This document shows positions 8,476 to 18,870 of a DNA stretch of 64,000 nucleotides, piece after piece; within the stretch, counting starts at the first letter, position 1; every line of letters starts with the position of its first letter. This DNA comes from Desulfatitalea sp. BRH_c12. GTDB taxonomy: Bacteria; Desulfobacterota; Desulfobacteria; Desulfobacterales; Desulfosarcinaceae. The position numbers and the translations under genes were made by a program. Below the pieces are notes generated by a model. It searched no databases, had not been told where the DNA came from, and worked only from the letters and a program-made list of their open reading frames with translations. The stretch spans positions 84,582 to 148,581 of the forward strand of contig LADR01000067.1 in NCBI GenBank assembly GCA_000961655.1, written 5' to 3'.

Positions 8476-9237
8476 ATGGCAAAACCGATAAAATACATGT
8501 GTGTGCTGCTTAAAATGGTGCACCTGACTGGCCGACCGGACCGTTTCAGGCTCCTTCGCCATTTCTCGCAAACAATCGCCATTTTATCCCTTTTCGGGGG
8601 CCAACCCGGTTTCATATATAATGCGCATGCGGAGGCGCCGCTTGAACGCAAGCAATCCATGGCCAGCCTGGAACGCGTTCTGCTGTTGCCCAGTCTGAAT
8701 ATGAGCGCCATATATGGCGAGAACAACGGCTTGCAAGGACCTTTGTCCGGCAAAGTATTCGTCACCGGAGCAGTTTCTCAGAATGCCACCGAATTTCTCG
8801 ATACCGCATTGCGGCAAAAAATCAAACAATTGTGGGCTGTGAACCTGGTCGATCCGATGGTTGACGATATCACGTCGCTGATCGGCGTGGTGCCGGTGGA
8901 AGGATCGCGTGGCGAACGCATTGCGGCCATTCAACAGGTCGGCCGGGCAAGGGGGGCCGAGGCTGTTTTTTGTGCGTATGTGTATGCCTTTCGCGAACGT
9001 GTCGGCACAGCCTACGGGGTTGATGCACCCGCCATGGTCTCGATCGAGTTAAATCTGGTCAGCGTCGCGAGCGGGGCTTTGTTGTACCAGCACAGCTTTA
9101 CGGAAACTCAAAAAGCCTTGAATGAGGACGTACTGCGGATCGATCAATTCCTGAAGCGCAAAGGGCGCTGGATCACCGCCGAAGAAATGGCGGAACGGGC
9201 ACTCGAAGAGCTGTTGAAACAGCAGGATGGTAAATAA
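8476..9237 (+). CDS. Secreted or periplasmic protein of unknown function
   Basis: A 253-residue protein. A basic N-terminus (RFRLLRHFSQ) precedes a hydrophobic stretch TIAILSLFGGQPGFIYNAHA, which fits a long signal peptide cleaved after AHA near residue 52. The mature part contains the order VVPVEGSRGERIAAIQQVGRARGAEAVFCAYVY, then FRERVGTAYGVDAPAMVSIELNLV, then a tail FLKRKGRWITAEEMAERALEELL. This pattern is shared by deltaproteobacterial envelope proteins that resemble LpoB/GNA1162-type outer-membrane lipoproteins. There is no lipobox cysteine here. GGAAGG precedes the ATG. It is followed by a 270-bp gap with the dnaG promoter. Confidence 0.6.
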   Translation: MAKPIKYMCVLLKMVHLTGRPDRFRLLRHFSQTIAILSLFGGQPGFIYNAHAEAPLERKQSMASLERVLLLPSLNMSAIYGENNGLQGPLSGKVFVTGAVSQNATEFLDTALRQKIKQLWAVNLVDPMVDDITSLIGVVPVEGSRGERIAAIQQVGRARGAEAVFCAYVYAFRERVGTAYGVDAPAMVSIELNLVSVASGALLYQHSFTETQKALNEDVLRIDQFLKRKGRWITAEEMAERALEELLKQQDGK

Positions 9238-9311
9238 CGCCAAACAATCGAATAAGGCGTGCATATCGAAAAAACGTGGTTAAAATGGATGTCTATGCAT
9301 CTGATAATGGA

Positions 9312-9340
9312 TTGACACCACTTCGTATTTGATGTAATTT
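9312..9340 (+). promoter_or_regulatory. Candidate promoter of the dnaG-rpoD operon
   Basis: A perfect TTGACA (9312-9317) with TAATTT 17 bases downstream in an AT-rich stretch. It lies about 170 bp upstream of dnaG. The -35 is strong and the -10 weak. Confidence 0.4.
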
Positions 9341-9509
9341 TGTAAATTTTAAAACGAGGTACGCATAAGTATGGTGGCAATGAAATCCCCATCCGGCATG
9401 AAAAAAGCTCTCCCGATCGGCACCCTGGTTTTTCAACAATGGCATCCGGCGGTGTGAAACCCGGCGACACGACTGTAAGGCCGATCTGCATGATGGAGGG
9501 CACTCTTTT

Positions 9510-11294
9510 TTGGCACATTCAATCCCAGATGACACGATCCGTCGAATCAAGAACGCGGCCAACATTGTCGATATCGTTTCCGAGCACGTGGTGCTTAAAA
9601 AAGCCGGCCGTAACCACCTGGGACTTTGCCCTTTTCACGTCGAAAAAACGCCATCGTTTACAGTCAACGCCGAAAAACAGATCTTTTACTGTTTCGGGTG
9701 CCATACCGGTGGCAATATCTTCAGTTTTGTCATGCAGAAAGAAGGGGTTTCATTTCCCGACGCCGTGCGTGCAATCGCCGGGCGGTACGGCATTGATGTG
9801 CCGGCGCGGCATCTGACGGCTGCACAGAAAGAGCAGCTTTCAGATAACGAGCGGCTTTGTCGTATCAACGAGGAGGCCATGCGCTATTACCAGCGCATGC
9901 TGCTTGACGCGCGGCATGGCCAAAAGGCCATGAATTACTTGTTGGGACGCGGCATGACGCGCGAGGTTATCGAGGGGTATCAACTCGGCTTCGCACCCGC
10001 GCGCTGGGATGGGTTGTTGCGTCACTGCCAGGATAAAAAGATTTCTGCCGAATGGCTGGTGAAGGCCGGCTTGGTCATTCCGCGAAAGGAAGGCAATGGT
10101 CATTACGACCGCTTCCGTGATCGCGTGCTCTTTCCCATTGCGAATTTGAGTCAGCAGGTGATCGGATTTGGCGGGCGTGTCATGGGCGACGATTTGCCTA
10201 AGTACCTGAACTCGCCCGAGACGCCGGTTTACAATAAACGCAGATGCCTGTACGGCATTCACAAAGCCAATCGCCCCGCGCGTGCGGCTGGCAGGGTGTA
10301 TGTGGTCGAGGGCTATTTCGACGTTCTGGCCATGCATCTGCACGGTTTAGACAACACTGTGGCAACGCTGGGCACCGCCTTGACGCCCGATCATGTGCAA
10401 TTGCTCAAGGGGATGGTGGGCCAGGCGGGCCAGGTTTACCTGGTGTTCGATTCAGACCAGGCCGGTATCAAGGCCGCTCAGCGAAGCGTGACGGTTTTCG
10501 AGCAGGGTTTTTTGGATGCGCGCATCCTGGTGTTGAAGAGCGGTCACGATCCGGATACTTTTTTGCGCGAATTCGGCCCTGATGATTTTTTGAAATCAGC
10601 CGATAAAGCTTTGGGGATGATCCCGTTCATCATCGATGCGGCAATCACCACCCATGGGTTGACCTTGCAAGGAAAAGTCAAGGTGGTTTCCGAGGTGCAG
10701 GACGCCTTGGTGGCTGTTCAGGACAGCGTGGCACGCACGCTGTACATCAAGGAGTTGTCCGAAAGGCTTCAGATTGATGAAAGCGCTATTTTGGACAAGA
10801 TGCGCCACGTATCGGGGCAACACCAGAGGCAAGCGCCCAGCGCGGCAGGACCCGCAGTTGTGTTCGCACCCGCGGACGGACGCCGGTTGGAGCAGCAGAT
10901 AGTGGCCATGATGTTGTGTTACCCATTAATGATTCCGGAGATTGTCGGACGCAACTTGACAGAGTGTTTTGAGGATCTGAACCTAAAAGAAATCGCAAAA
11001 ATGATAGTCGAACGGGGCGCCGGCGAACAGGAAAGTGCCGCCGATATCGTTTCCTTGGTCGACGATCCTGCTTACCGCAATTTGGTGGCGCAATTGGCGG
11101 TAAGCGATTGTCACTGGGACCGTCAGGGGTGTGAACGCATTCTGGCACAATTTGAGATGCGAAATCAACGCCGCGGCAGAGAGGATTTGCAGCGCCAGAT
11201 CGAAGAGGCTGAAAAAAATAATGATATCGATTTGCTTTCCAGATTGTTAAAAACAAAACAACGACAGGCGGGCAAAGGACTGATCAACTTGTAG
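9510..11294 (+). CDS. dnaG: DNA primase
   Basis: A 594-residue DnaG, which synthesises RNA primers at the replication fork. The N-terminal zinc-binding domain has C40, H43, C61 and C64. The catalytic Toprim region includes [13 protein letters not shown] near residue 266 (metal-binding Glu) and VFDSDQAG near 315. A helicase-interaction domain completes the usual length. The start is TTG at 9510, supported by GGAGGG nine bases upstream; no in-frame ATG exists until deep in the protein. It is 20 bp before rpoD, the classic macromolecular-synthesis gene pair, although rpsU is absent here. Confidence 0.97.
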   Translation: MAHSIPDDTIRRIKNAANIVDIVSEHVVLKKAGRNHLGLCPFHVEKTPSFTVNAEKQIFYCFGCHTGGNIFSFVMQKEGVSFPDAVRAIAGRYGIDVPARHLTAAQKEQLSDNERLCRINEEAMRYYQRMLLDARHGQKAMNYLLGRGMTREVIEGYQLGFAPARWDGLLRHCQDKKISAEWLVKAGLVIPRKEGNGHYDRFRDRVLFPIANLSQQVIGFGGRVMGDDLPKYLNSPETPVYNKRRCLYGIHKANRPARAAGRVYVVEGYFDVLAMHLHGLDNTVATLGTALTPDHVQLLKGMVGQAGQVYLVFDSDQAGIKAAQRSVTVFEQGFLDARILVLKSGHDPDTFLREFGPDDFLKSADKALGMIPFIIDAAITTHGLTLQGKVKVVSEVQDALVAVQDSVARTLYIKELSERLQIDESAILDKMRHVSGQHQRQAPSAAGPAVVFAPADGRRLEQQIVAMMLCYPLMIPEIVGRNLTECFEDLNLKEIAKMIVERGAGEQESAADIVSLVDDPAYRNLVAQLAVSDCHWDRQGCERILAQFEMRNQRRGREDLQRQIEEAEKNNDIDLLSRLLKTKQRQAGKGLINL

Positions 11295-11314
11295 GGCGCA
11301 GGAGGCTCATTCCA

Positions 11315-13201
11315 ATGGCAAAAAAAACCGACCTAAAAACCAATAGCGCCAATGCTGCCAAAGGCGGACAAAGCAGAGCGAAAATGATGGATGATTTAAA
11401 AACAGATTCGGAATCCAACAATGCTTCGGAAATGACCGATGATGAGGATACCGGGGGAAAAAGCGATAGGCACATGACCGAGAAGGCTATGAAGGCATTG
11501 ATTGCCCAGGGAAAGAAGCAGGGGTTTCTGACCTACGAGGAAATCAATACGGCATTGCCCGACGACATGCTGTCCTCCGATCAAGTGGATGATACCTTGA
11601 TGATGTTCGATGATATGGGCATAGACATCATCGATGAAAACAATCGCAATCTGGCCAAGGTAAAATCAAAAAAAGCCGATCCGGACCTCAAATCGGATGA
11701 AGCCGGTCTGACGGATTACGGCTCTGTCACCGATCCGGTGAAGATGTACCTTCGTGAGATGGGGTTGGTGACCCTGCTCAGCCGTGAAGGCGAAGTCGAA
11801 ATCGCCAAAAAGATCGAGGCTGGCGAGCAAGATGTTCTCAAAGCTCTCCTCGAGACGACCCTGGGAGTCGACTTCATTTTAGACCTGGGCCGACGCATCG
11901 AAAGCCAGTTGTTGCGTCCTAAACACGTGCTGCGTGATGTGGATGAGGGCGATACGTACCAGGACGAGTTGGTCCAAATCGAAGCCTTCATGAGCACTAT
12001 CAAGGCCATTGCCGAAGTTCATGCCGAGAACATGGAGTTTCGCCAACAGCTATTCGATGACCAGAAACTCAAACCCGATGAGCAGCGGCGTATCCGGCGT
12101 TGTATCACGCGTCGAAATCAGAAAATTTTCGATATGCTCAAAGAGTGGCGGCTCGAGGGCAGCGTGATCGATCAGATCGAGGAAGATATTCGCACACTGA
12201 TCGATTGGTTCGACGCCATGAACCGGATGGTGACCGCCATGGCCGAAACGCTGAACGTTCCTGTGGCTGTTTTTCGCGAAAATCTGAGCGCCAAAAACAA
12301 ATTCAATAAAATGGTCGGCAAGCAAGGGGATCTGACCCGCAATGAGTTGGAGCACCTTTTCGACTACGTGAATGACGCACAGAACCAGATCACTACCAAA
12401 GAAAGTGACATCAAGGCCAACAGCCGCATCCTCAAAAGAATTCTATCCAGTGTGGATGAAGGGCGCGCCCGGGCCAAATTGGCTAAGAGCGAATTGATCA
12501 AAGCCAACCTCCGGTTGGTGGTGAGCATCGCCAAGAAGTATACCAATCGCGGCCTTCAATTTCTGGATTTGATCCAGGAAGGCAACATCGGCTTGATGAA
12601 GGCCGTGGATAAATTCGAATATAGACGTGGCTATAAATTCAGTACCTATGCCACGTGGTGGATCCGGCAAGCCATTACCCGGGCCATCGCAGACCAGGCC
12701 CGCACCATCCGCATACCGGTGCACATGATCGAGACCATTAATAAGTTGATCCGTACGTCTCGCTATCTGGTGCAGGAGTTGGGACGCGAACCACGGCCAG
12801 AGGAGATCGCCGAGAAAATGGAGATACCTTTGGACAAGGTGCGTAAGGTGTTGAAGATCGCCCGCGAACCCATTTCCCTGGAAACCCCTATTGGCGAGGA
12901 GGAAGACAGCCATTTGGGAGATTTTATCGAGGACAAAAAATTCATGCTGCCGTCGGATGCCGCCGTCAGCCTGAATCTGGCCGAGCAGACACGCAAAGTG
13001 CTGGCCACGCTGACCCCGAGAGAGGAAAAGGTTTTGCGCATGCGCTTCGGAATAGGTGAAAAGGCCGATCATACCCTGGAAGAGGTCGGGCAGGATTTCA
13101 CCGTGACACGCGAGCGTATTCGTCAGATCGAAGCCAAGGCCCTGCGCAAACTCCGGCATCCGACGCGCAGTCGGAAATTGAAGAGCTTTATTGAAAATTG
13201 A
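11315..13201 (+). CDS. rpoD: RNA polymerase primary sigma factor RpoD
   Basis: A 628-residue housekeeping sigma-70. The N-terminus is charged and contains region 1.1, residues 85-100 ([16 protein letters not shown]). A region 1.2 segment [11 protein letters not shown] is near residue 145. Regions 2.1-2.4 are unmistakable ([45 protein letters not shown]). Region 3 includes [15 protein letters not shown] sequence, and region 4.2 has the helix-turn-helix [19 protein letters not shown]. The large non-conserved insert between 1.2 and 2 is present, as in proteobacterial RpoD. It sits directly behind dnaG. Confidence 0.98.
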   Translation: MAKKTDLKTNSANAAKGGQSRAKMMDDLKTDSESNNASEMTDDEDTGGKSDRHMTEKAMKALIAQGKKQGFLTYEEINTALPDDMLSSDQVDDTLMMFDDMGIDIIDENNRNLAKVKSKKADPDLKSDEAGLTDYGSVTDPVKMYLREMGLVTLLSREGEVEIAKKIEAGEQDVLKALLETTLGVDFILDLGRRIESQLLRPKHVLRDVDEGDTYQDELVQIEAFMSTIKAIAEVHAENMEFRQQLFDDQKLKPDEQRRIRRCITRRNQKIFDMLKEWRLEGSVIDQIEEDIRTLIDWFDAMNRMVTAMAETLNVPVAVFRENLSAKNKFNKMVGKQGDLTRNELEHLFDYVNDAQNQITTKESDIKANSRILKRILSSVDEGRARAKLAKSELIKANLRLVVSIAKKYTNRGLQFLDLIQEGNIGLMKAVDKFEYRRGYKFSTYATWWIRQAITRAIADQARTIRIPVHMIETINKLIRTSRYLVQELGREPRPEEIAEKMEIPLDKVRKVLKIAREPISLETPIGEEEDSHLGDFIEDKKFMLPSDAAVSLNLAEQTRKVLATLTPREEKVLRMRFGIGEKADHTLEEVGQDFTVTRERIRQIEAKALRKLRHPTRSRKLKSFIEN

Positions 13202-13215
13202 TATGCACCGATTTC

Positions 13216-13244
13216 TTGACAAACCGGCCGGCGACCGATAATAA
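13216..13244 (+). promoter_or_regulatory. Candidate promoter of the CAU tRNA
   Basis: TTGACA at 13216-13221 and an overlapping GATAATAA -10 region (13237-13244) lie right behind rpoD. The start point would fall about 10 bp before the tRNA. Confidence 0.55.
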
Positions 13245-13258
13245 GCGCTTGCTGTTGA

Positions 13259-13331
13259 GGGCCCATAGCTCAGTTGGTAGAGCCACCGGCTCATAACCGG
13301 TCGGTCCCTGGTTCGACCCCAGGTGGGCCCA
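13259..13331 (+). tRNA. tRNA with CAU anticodon (Met, possibly Ile2)
   Basis: A 73-nt cloverleaf with acceptor stem GGGCCCA/TGGGCCC, D-loop AGCTCAGTTGGTAGAGC, anticodon stem ACCGG/CCGGT around loop CTCATAA (anticodon CAU), and T-loop GGTTCGACCCC. CCA is not encoded. Elongator methionine is the default reading. Lysidine-modified isoleucine tRNA also has CAU and occurs behind rpoD in E. coli, so Ile2 is possible. Confidence 0.95.
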
Positions 13332-13352
13332 CTTCATCACATAAGTTTCAGA

Positions 13353-13381
13353 GGGCATGGTTTGACAGTCAAACCATGCCC
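13353..13381 (+). terminator. Intrinsic terminator after the CAU tRNA
   Basis: Perfect 13-bp arms GGGCATGGTTTGA and TCAAACCATGCCC around a 3-base loop, followed by TTGCTGTTTTG. It ends the rpoD-tRNA transcription unit. Confidence 0.8.
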
Positions 13382-13453
13382 TTGCTGTTTTGAATATCTC
13401 ATTGCAATCAGAGCATAAAAGTTATAGAGGCACTCCCGAAAAGGATGGTCTTT

Positions 13454-14290
13454 ATGAAAAAAAATGGTTCCATGGCATGTGTCGCCGATATTATCCAAGC
13501 GATGGAATACCTGGCGCCACCTTGTTTGGCCGAGGAATGGGATAATTGTGGTCTGCAAGTGGGCTCACGTCAATGGGCTGTGCGGCGCATCTGGATCGCC
13601 CTGGATCCTTTGACATCGGTTGTGCAGGCTGCCGCCACGGAAAAGATCGACATGGTGATCACGCATCATCCGCTGTTTTTTCAACCGTTAAGGACCATCG
13701 ATGCGGATACCCCGGTTGGTCGCATCATCGAGACGGCACTGTCAGCCCGAATGGCATTGTACGCTGCGCACACTAACCTGGACAGCGCCTTTCAAGGTGT
13801 CAACGACGTCTTGGCCCAGGCGATCGGACTCCGGGATTTAAGACCCATGATCCCCGCGGAATGCGCGACCCACAAAAAGAATGACCAGCCGGAAGGTTTG
13901 GGAAGGGTTGGCCGCTTGGGCGAACCGGTATCGCTGGCCGCATTGGCAGAGCAGATCAAAACCCGTTTGAAACTTCCGGTGGTCAAGGTCGCCGGAGACC
14001 TTAGCCGCATCGTCGAGTACGTGGCTGTCTGTTCGGGCAGTGGCGGCAGCCTATTAGAGACATTTCTGGATATGCCAGCCCAGGTTTACGTCAGCGGCGA
14101 TTTGCGCTACCATGATGCGCGCAGTGTCGAAGATGCCGATCGTGGGCTCATCGATATAGGGCACTTTTGTTCAGAACATATAGTACTCGATCCTCTGGCC
14201 GAAAGATTGCGGGATCTGGCGAGAGAAAAAGGGTGGCGGGTATCGATCGAGACCTGTCCATTGGAGCGTGATCCATTTGCATCATTATGA
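13454..14290 (+). CDS. Nif3-like dinuclear metal center protein
   Basis: A 278-residue protein of the Nif3/YbgI family, hexameric toroidal proteins with a dinuclear metal site. Some members are linked to GTP cyclohydrolase I-like activity, but the role is unsettled. Family marks are EEWDNCGLQVG near the start, metal-ligand ITHHPLFF, the AHTNLDS segment and the C-terminal DIGHFCSEH. The ATG at 13454 is preferred to 13445 because AAGG lies at a proper distance only for it. The Nif3 / zinc-ribbon / rnpB order is a recurring deltaproteobacterial neighbourhood. Confidence 0.9.
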   Translation: MKKNGSMACVADIIQAMEYLAPPCLAEEWDNCGLQVGSRQWAVRRIWIALDPLTSVVQAAATEKIDMVITHHPLFFQPLRTIDADTPVGRIIETALSARMALYAAHTNLDSAFQGVNDVLAQAIGLRDLRPMIPAECATHKKNDQPEGLGRVGRLGEPVSLAALAEQIKTRLKLPVVKVAGDLSRIVEYVAVCSGSGGSLLETFLDMPAQVYVSGDLRYHDARSVEDADRGLIDIGHFCSEHIVLDPLAERLRDLAREKGWRVSIETCPLERDPFASL

Positions 14291-14364
14291 TCCGAATAAA
14301 GGCACTCGTGACGACTCGTGCGAACCCGGCATCTTCCTGATCCCTCAATTGAAAGCGGTGGATA

Positions 14365-15099
14365 ATGGATGAAAAATTAAAGGCAAATCTGAAATTGCTC
14401 GCTCAGTTACAGTTCACGGATACCGAGCGTGCAGCGATCGAGAAGAAACTCGCCGGTGTCGAAGAGAGCATCGCGGCTCTCGGAGCGCGTTTGGCTGCGT
14501 TCGAGCAACAAGTCGCTCAAGAGCGGGAACAACTTGATTCCGTTAAGAAGCATTATCGCGCCAGCGAAAGCGAAGTCCAATCGATCGAAAACAGCATTGT
14601 TAAAAGTGACGATAAGTTGGGGGCGGTGAAAACCAATAAAGAGTACCAAAGCATGCTCAAGGGCATTGATGATTTGAAGGTCAAAAAAGGTTTGATCGAG
14701 GACAGCATGATCGAAATGCTCGATCAGATCGCGGATGCCGACCGTCAGGCCGCTATCCTGAAGGCCGATCTGGCCGACATGCGGCGGGAGATTGAATACA
14801 AGCAGGCCGATATTCGCAAGGAGGCCGAAGAACAGCGTCTCGAACTGGAAGATCTCAACGAAGAACGGGATTCGATATGGGCGCGGCTTGACCCCAAACT
14901 GCAGAAGATGTACGCACGGGCAAAACATCAGGGCAGGGGCATCGCCGTGGCGGCGGTCGAGAATGCGATTTGTCTGGTATGTCGCGTCAATATTCCGCCC
15001 CAGGCATACATTGAGTTGCTGCGTATCAATTCATTGAGTATGTGCCCCAGTTGTCAACGTATTATGTATCCCAAGGCCATTACGGAAGAGGATGTATAG
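14365..15099 (+). CDS. Coiled-coil protein with C4-type zinc ribbon
   Basis: A 244-residue protein. Residues 10-190 form a long charged coiled coil (helical hairpin) with the conserved segment VKTNKEYQSML near residue 92. The C-terminus has two CxxC pairs, C203/C206 and C227/C230, a C4 zinc ribbon. This family is widespread in bacteria and is often found beside Nif3-like proteins, as here. A role in nucleic-acid or translation-linked binding has been suggested from the fold, but I can assign none. It ends 8 bp before the rnpB RNA. Confidence 0.85.
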   Translation: MDEKLKANLKLLAQLQFTDTERAAIEKKLAGVEESIAALGARLAAFEQQVAQEREQLDSVKKHYRASESEVQSIENSIVKSDDKLGAVKTNKEYQSMLKGIDDLKVKKGLIEDSMIEMLDQIADADRQAAILKADLADMRREIEYKQADIRKEAEEQRLELEDLNEERDSIWARLDPKLQKMYARAKHQGRGIAVAAVENAICLVCRVNIPPQAYIELLRINSLSMCPSCQRIMYPKAITEEDV

Positions 15100-15107
15100 A
15101 TAATCAA

Positions 15108-15487
<380 letters not shown>

Positions 15488-15500
15488 TTCATTTTGTTGG

Positions 15501-15599
15501 TTCGTTAAATCGTGATTGGTTAAATCGTTGATGGACCCCCGACATTTCGTGCTCTGCGGCTGACGATTGAACGATGTGACGATTTAACGGTTTAACGAA
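15501..15599. repeat. Inverted TTCGTTAAA repeats behind rnpB
   Basis: TTCGTTAAATCG at 15501-15512 and CGATTTAACGGTTTAACGAA ending at 15599 are complementary, with internal GGTTAAATCG copies as well. This makes a 99-bp extended palindrome between rnpB and sufC. It could be a terminator region or an intergenic palindromic repeat. Confidence 0.5.
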
Positions 15600-15616
15600 T
15601 AACGCAGAGGTGAGAA

Positions 15617-16381
15617 ATGTTACTGATCGAGGAACTCCAGGTGGAGGTCGGCGGGCGAACAATCCTGAACAATGTGAATATGGAAATACCGCGTGGTGAA
15701 ACCCACATTCTTTTCGGTCCCAATGGGTCAGGGAAAACCAGCTTGATGATGACCATCATGGGTTTTTCAGGCTATGCTGTCACGCACGGTAAAATAACGT
15801 TCAAAAATCATGATATCACCTATATGCCGATCCATGAACGGGCAAGATTGGGTATCGGGGTGTCGGTTCAGCGTCCGCCCACCATCCAGGGGCTGAAAAC
15901 GCGCAACCTGGTCGAGGTTTGCGCCAAGCACTGTGGGCGGGACGTGGATGTCGAACTCTTGGCTGCCGAGGTGAATTTTACCGGGTTTCTGGATCGGGAT
16001 GTGAACCATAAGTTTTCCGGTGGTGAAATCAAACGAAGCGAAATGCTGCAGTTGTTGGCCCAGGATCCCGACCTGATTCTGTTGGATGAGCCCGAATCGG
16101 GCGTGGATCTTGAAAACATGGCCGTAATCGGTGAGAGCATCAATACCTTGCTGCATCGCGGTGTGAAAAAATCGCACCGCCAAAAGATTGGTGACAAAAG
16201 CAAATCCGCACTGATTATCACCCATACCGGTCATATTCTGGATTATATCACCGCCGACAAGGGGCAGGTTCTTTATAACGGCCATCTTTGTTGTTCTCGC
16301 AATGCCCGTGAAATTTTAAAATGGATCGGCGAATTCGGTTACGAGGAGTGTGTTCGATGCGCAATGGACCTACAGATGTAG
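15617..16381 (+). CDS. sufC: SUF system ATPase SufC
   Basis: A 254-residue ABC ATPase of the SufC type, which drives iron-sulfur cluster assembly on a SufB/SufD scaffold in the cytoplasm. Walker A GPNGSGKT is at 34-41, the ABC signature FSGGE near 134-138 and Walker B LILLDEPESG near 155. The stretch VNHKFSGGEIKRSEM and PESGVDL are SufC-specific. There is no transmembrane partner. Its 3' end overlaps the scaffold gene by 25 bp, indicating co-translation. Confidence 0.93.
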   Translation: MLLIEELQVEVGGRTILNNVNMEIPRGETHILFGPNGSGKTSLMMTIMGFSGYAVTHGKITFKNHDITYMPIHERARLGIGVSVQRPPTIQGLKTRNLVEVCAKHCGRDVDVELLAAEVNFTGFLDRDVNHKFSGGEIKRSEMLQLLAQDPDLILLDEPESGVDLENMAVIGESINTLLHRGVKKSHRQKIGDKSKSALIITHTGHILDYITADKGQVLYNGHLCCSRNAREILKWIGEFGYEECVRCAMDLQM

Positions 16382-17547
16382 AAAATGATGCCGGCGGCAT
16401 CGATTTAAAACAATATCAGTCGGATGCTGAGAAACACGCCTATGTTGAGGACCTGTCGCAGATTGCGGCAGTCGATGCGGCCAAATTTCTGGATGTGGGT
16501 ATCGACACGGCACAGAGCATCCGGTCCGGCACCTTTATCCAGAAAGATCGTTCGGTCATCCATTCACATGCCCATCAGGCGGGTGTCGAGGTGATGTCCA
16601 TTACCCAGGCACAAAGCCGGCATACCTGGCTATCGGATTATCTGTGGCGCTACATCGAACCTGACAGGGACGTTTTTACCGCCCAAGCCAAAGCAAATCC
16701 CCATGAAGGGTATTTCATCCGTGCGGCCCAGGGGGCGCACATCGAACAGCCGGTTCAATCGTGCCTCTATATCGCTCGCGAAGGGTTCTCACAGAACGTT
16801 CATAACGTCGTGATTGCCGAAGAAGGTTCACGATTGCAGGTCATTACCGGGTGTGCCACAGCGCCCCACCTGGTATCCGGGCTGCATGTGGGCGTATCGG
16901 AATTTTATGTCAAAAAAGGGGCCCAGCTTCATTTTACCATGATTCACGATTGGGGCGCGCAGGTCAATGTGCGTCCGCGCACGTATGTCCATGTGGAAGC
17001 TGGCGGCGTCTTCGTCTCCAATTATATATCGTTGAAGCCCGTCGGATCGTTACAGATGAACCCGACCACCCATCTGGCTGGCGAAGGTGCTGTCGCCCGT
17101 TTCAACAGTGTGCTGGTCGCGGGCAAGGGATGCCATTTGGATGTGGGCTCGCGCGTAATCCTCAGCGCGCCCGGAACCCGTGCCGAAATCATTTCGCGCG
17201 CGATTGCCGCCGGCGGGACCATCATTGCGCGCGGCGAGCTGATCGGACAATCCACCGGCATTAAAGCCCACCTGGAGTGCAAGGGTTTGATTCTCAAGGA
17301 AGGACTGATGCATGCCATTCCCGAACTGCGCGGATATATTCCCGGTGTGGAGATGTCCCACGAAGCAGCGGTCGGCAAGATCGACCAGGGTGAGATCGAA
17401 TACCTGATGGCACGCGGTGTCGACGAGGAAGAGGCGGTGTCCATGATCGTGCGCGGCTTTTTGAATGTGGATATCGAGGGGCTTCCGCCGGGATTGCGCC
17501 AGAAAATAGATAGCATCATCAAAGACACCCAAAAAGACATGATGTAG
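16357..17547 (+). CDS. SufB/SufD-family scaffold protein
   Basis: A 396-residue SufBD-fold protein, the scaffold on which iron-sulfur clusters are built by the ATPase SufC. The C-terminal helical part carries the family segment LMARGVDEEEAVSMIVRGFLN. The central part is the right-handed beta-helix core with AIPELRGYIPGVEMSHEAAVGKI. With only one SufBD protein and one SufC, and no SufD, SufS, SufE or SufU nearby, this is a minimal two-gene SUF unit as found in many anaerobes. The ATG at 16357 has GAGGAG upstream; the earlier start at 16321 would lie deeper inside sufC. The next gene begins on the base after its stop. Confidence 0.9.
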   Translation: MRNGPTDVENDAGGIDLKQYQSDAEKHAYVEDLSQIAAVDAAKFLDVGIDTAQSIRSGTFIQKDRSVIHSHAHQAGVEVMSITQAQSRHTWLSDYLWRYIEPDRDVFTAQAKANPHEGYFIRAAQGAHIEQPVQSCLYIAREGFSQNVHNVVIAEEGSRLQVITGCATAPHLVSGLHVGVSEFYVKKGAQLHFTMIHDWGAQVNVRPRTYVHVEAGGVFVSNYISLKPVGSLQMNPTTHLAGEGAVARFNSVLVAGKGCHLDVGSRVILSAPGTRAEIISRAIAAGGTIIARGELIGQSTGIKAHLECKGLILKEGLMHAIPELRGYIPGVEMSHEAAVGKIDQGEIEYLMARGVDEEEAVSMIVRGFLNVDIEGLPPGLRQKIDSIIKDTQKDMM

Positions 17548-18870
17548 ATGAAATACTTGAACAACAGCCACAGCGACGTTTGCGAAATATCTTTTTCCGA
17601 AAAGGTGCGGCTTTTTTCGCATGACTACCTTAAGTGTTGCCTTTACCTGGCCAATGCGCCCTTGCCAACGTACGTATTCACCAAAAAACTCTACTCGGAA
17701 CTGATTTCAAGCTCGCAAGTCCTGGAAGATTTTTTGGATTTTCACGGCGCCAAGAACAATGAAGATTGGTATCTATATCGTGAACTGGCCGCGGCGATAC
17801 GCCATTTGAGTCTGGGGGCCTATTCCCAAAAGCACATCGCCAACCGGCTTATTTTTTATGAACTTCCGCAGAGCGAGGAATTCAGCGCGGCCGGTCAGGA
17901 TGCATCGGCTTTTCTCAATACCTCTTTGATGAAATTGGCTCCCGTAATCCTTGAAGAAGCTCGGCGACTGGGTATACCGATTCCCGAACGAACATTTCAC
18001 CCGGAGGATTTCCCGGGGACCACTACCGCTGAAATGCTTCCCTATAATATCAACGACGAAGCCAAGGACTTGCAAAAAAAGCACATCGTCAAAATCGCCA
18101 GCGAGTTTCTGGGCATTTCCACCCGTTTCGACCAATTGGGATTTTTCGAGCCGTACAGCATCGAAGAGATCAGACAACTGGTGCCCGCGCAGGTCAACGA
18201 AGTGGAGATACGCCGCTTCGAGATGGTGGTGCACAATCTGCAATCTTCTTTTGACACCTACGTCATCCACGGCGGGTTCCGATTTGGCGACCGCAAACTC
18301 AAAAACCTGCGCAGCTATTTTTCGGTTGTCTTTCATTTGTTGCAAATGATGGGGCGCCTGCTGCACTTTTATGAGCGGCACCTGCATGAAGCCGGCTACA
18401 AAAACATTTACAAGCGCGTACAGGACCGTTTGGCTGGACTTGTCGACCCCGATCAGTTGCTGGGATATACCGTCAATTACGGACTCTATTATGCCTGCAA
18501 TTTTTTGAGCACAGGCAAGGATGTGGCCCGTGAGATATTAAACCAGAATATCGAACGCGGCCGCATTCAGGTAGGCATCCCCGTGAAACTGGGGTTTCAC
18601 AGCCGGCCGAGTTTGCTGGTGGCCAAGATCGTTCAGCACTATGGTGGGCAAGTGGAACTGGTTATCGGTGAGGATCGTTTCGATGCGAGCAGCGTTCTGG
18701 ACATTCAGTGGGCCGGCGGTAAAATTCAAAAAGAGAATATCGCCCAGGTGGTGTTCGAAGGCGATGCCCGCGCGTTGGCCGATATTGAAATCCTGGCCGC
18801 CGCCAATTATGGGGAAGATACCATGGGCAAAGGCGTGCCGCTACCCAAGGAGTTGAAGTACCTGCGATGA
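17548..18870 (+). CDS. Helical protein with C-terminal HPr-like domain
   Basis: A 440-residue protein in two parts. Residues 1-335 are helical and match no family that I recognise. Residues about 343-435 look like an HPr-type phosphocarrier: the loop GFHSRPS contains His351 in the place of the HPr phosphohistidine with the following Arg-Pro kept. It is followed by the QVELVIG strand, SSVLDIQW (position of the HPr regulatory serine region) and the helix ARALADIEILAAANYG. HPr is normally an 88-residue stand-alone protein. The start follows the SufB/D stop with no gap, and the stop overlaps ispD by 4 bases, so translation is coupled on both sides. The function is unknown; phosphotransfer at His351 is a hypothesis. 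Confidence 0.7.
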   Translation: MKYLNNSHSDVCEISFSEKVRLFSHDYLKCCLYLANAPLPTYVFTKKLYSELISSSQVLEDFLDFHGAKNNEDWYLYRELAAAIRHLSLGAYSQKHIANRLIFYELPQSEEFSAAGQDASAFLNTSLMKLAPVILEEARRLGIPIPERTFHPEDFPGTTTAEMLPYNINDEAKDLQKKHIVKIASEFLGISTRFDQLGFFEPYSIEEIRQLVPAQVNEVEIRRFEMVVHNLQSSFDTYVIHGGFRFGDRKLKNLRSYFSVVFHLLQMMGRLLHFYERHLHEAGYKNIYKRVQDRLAGLVDPDQLLGYTVNYGLYYACNFLSTGKDVAREILNQNIERGRIQVGIPVKLGFHSRPSLLVAKIVQHYGGQVELVIGEDRFDASSVLDIQWAGGKIQKENIAQVVFEGDARALADIEILAAANYGEDTMGKGVPLPKELKYLR

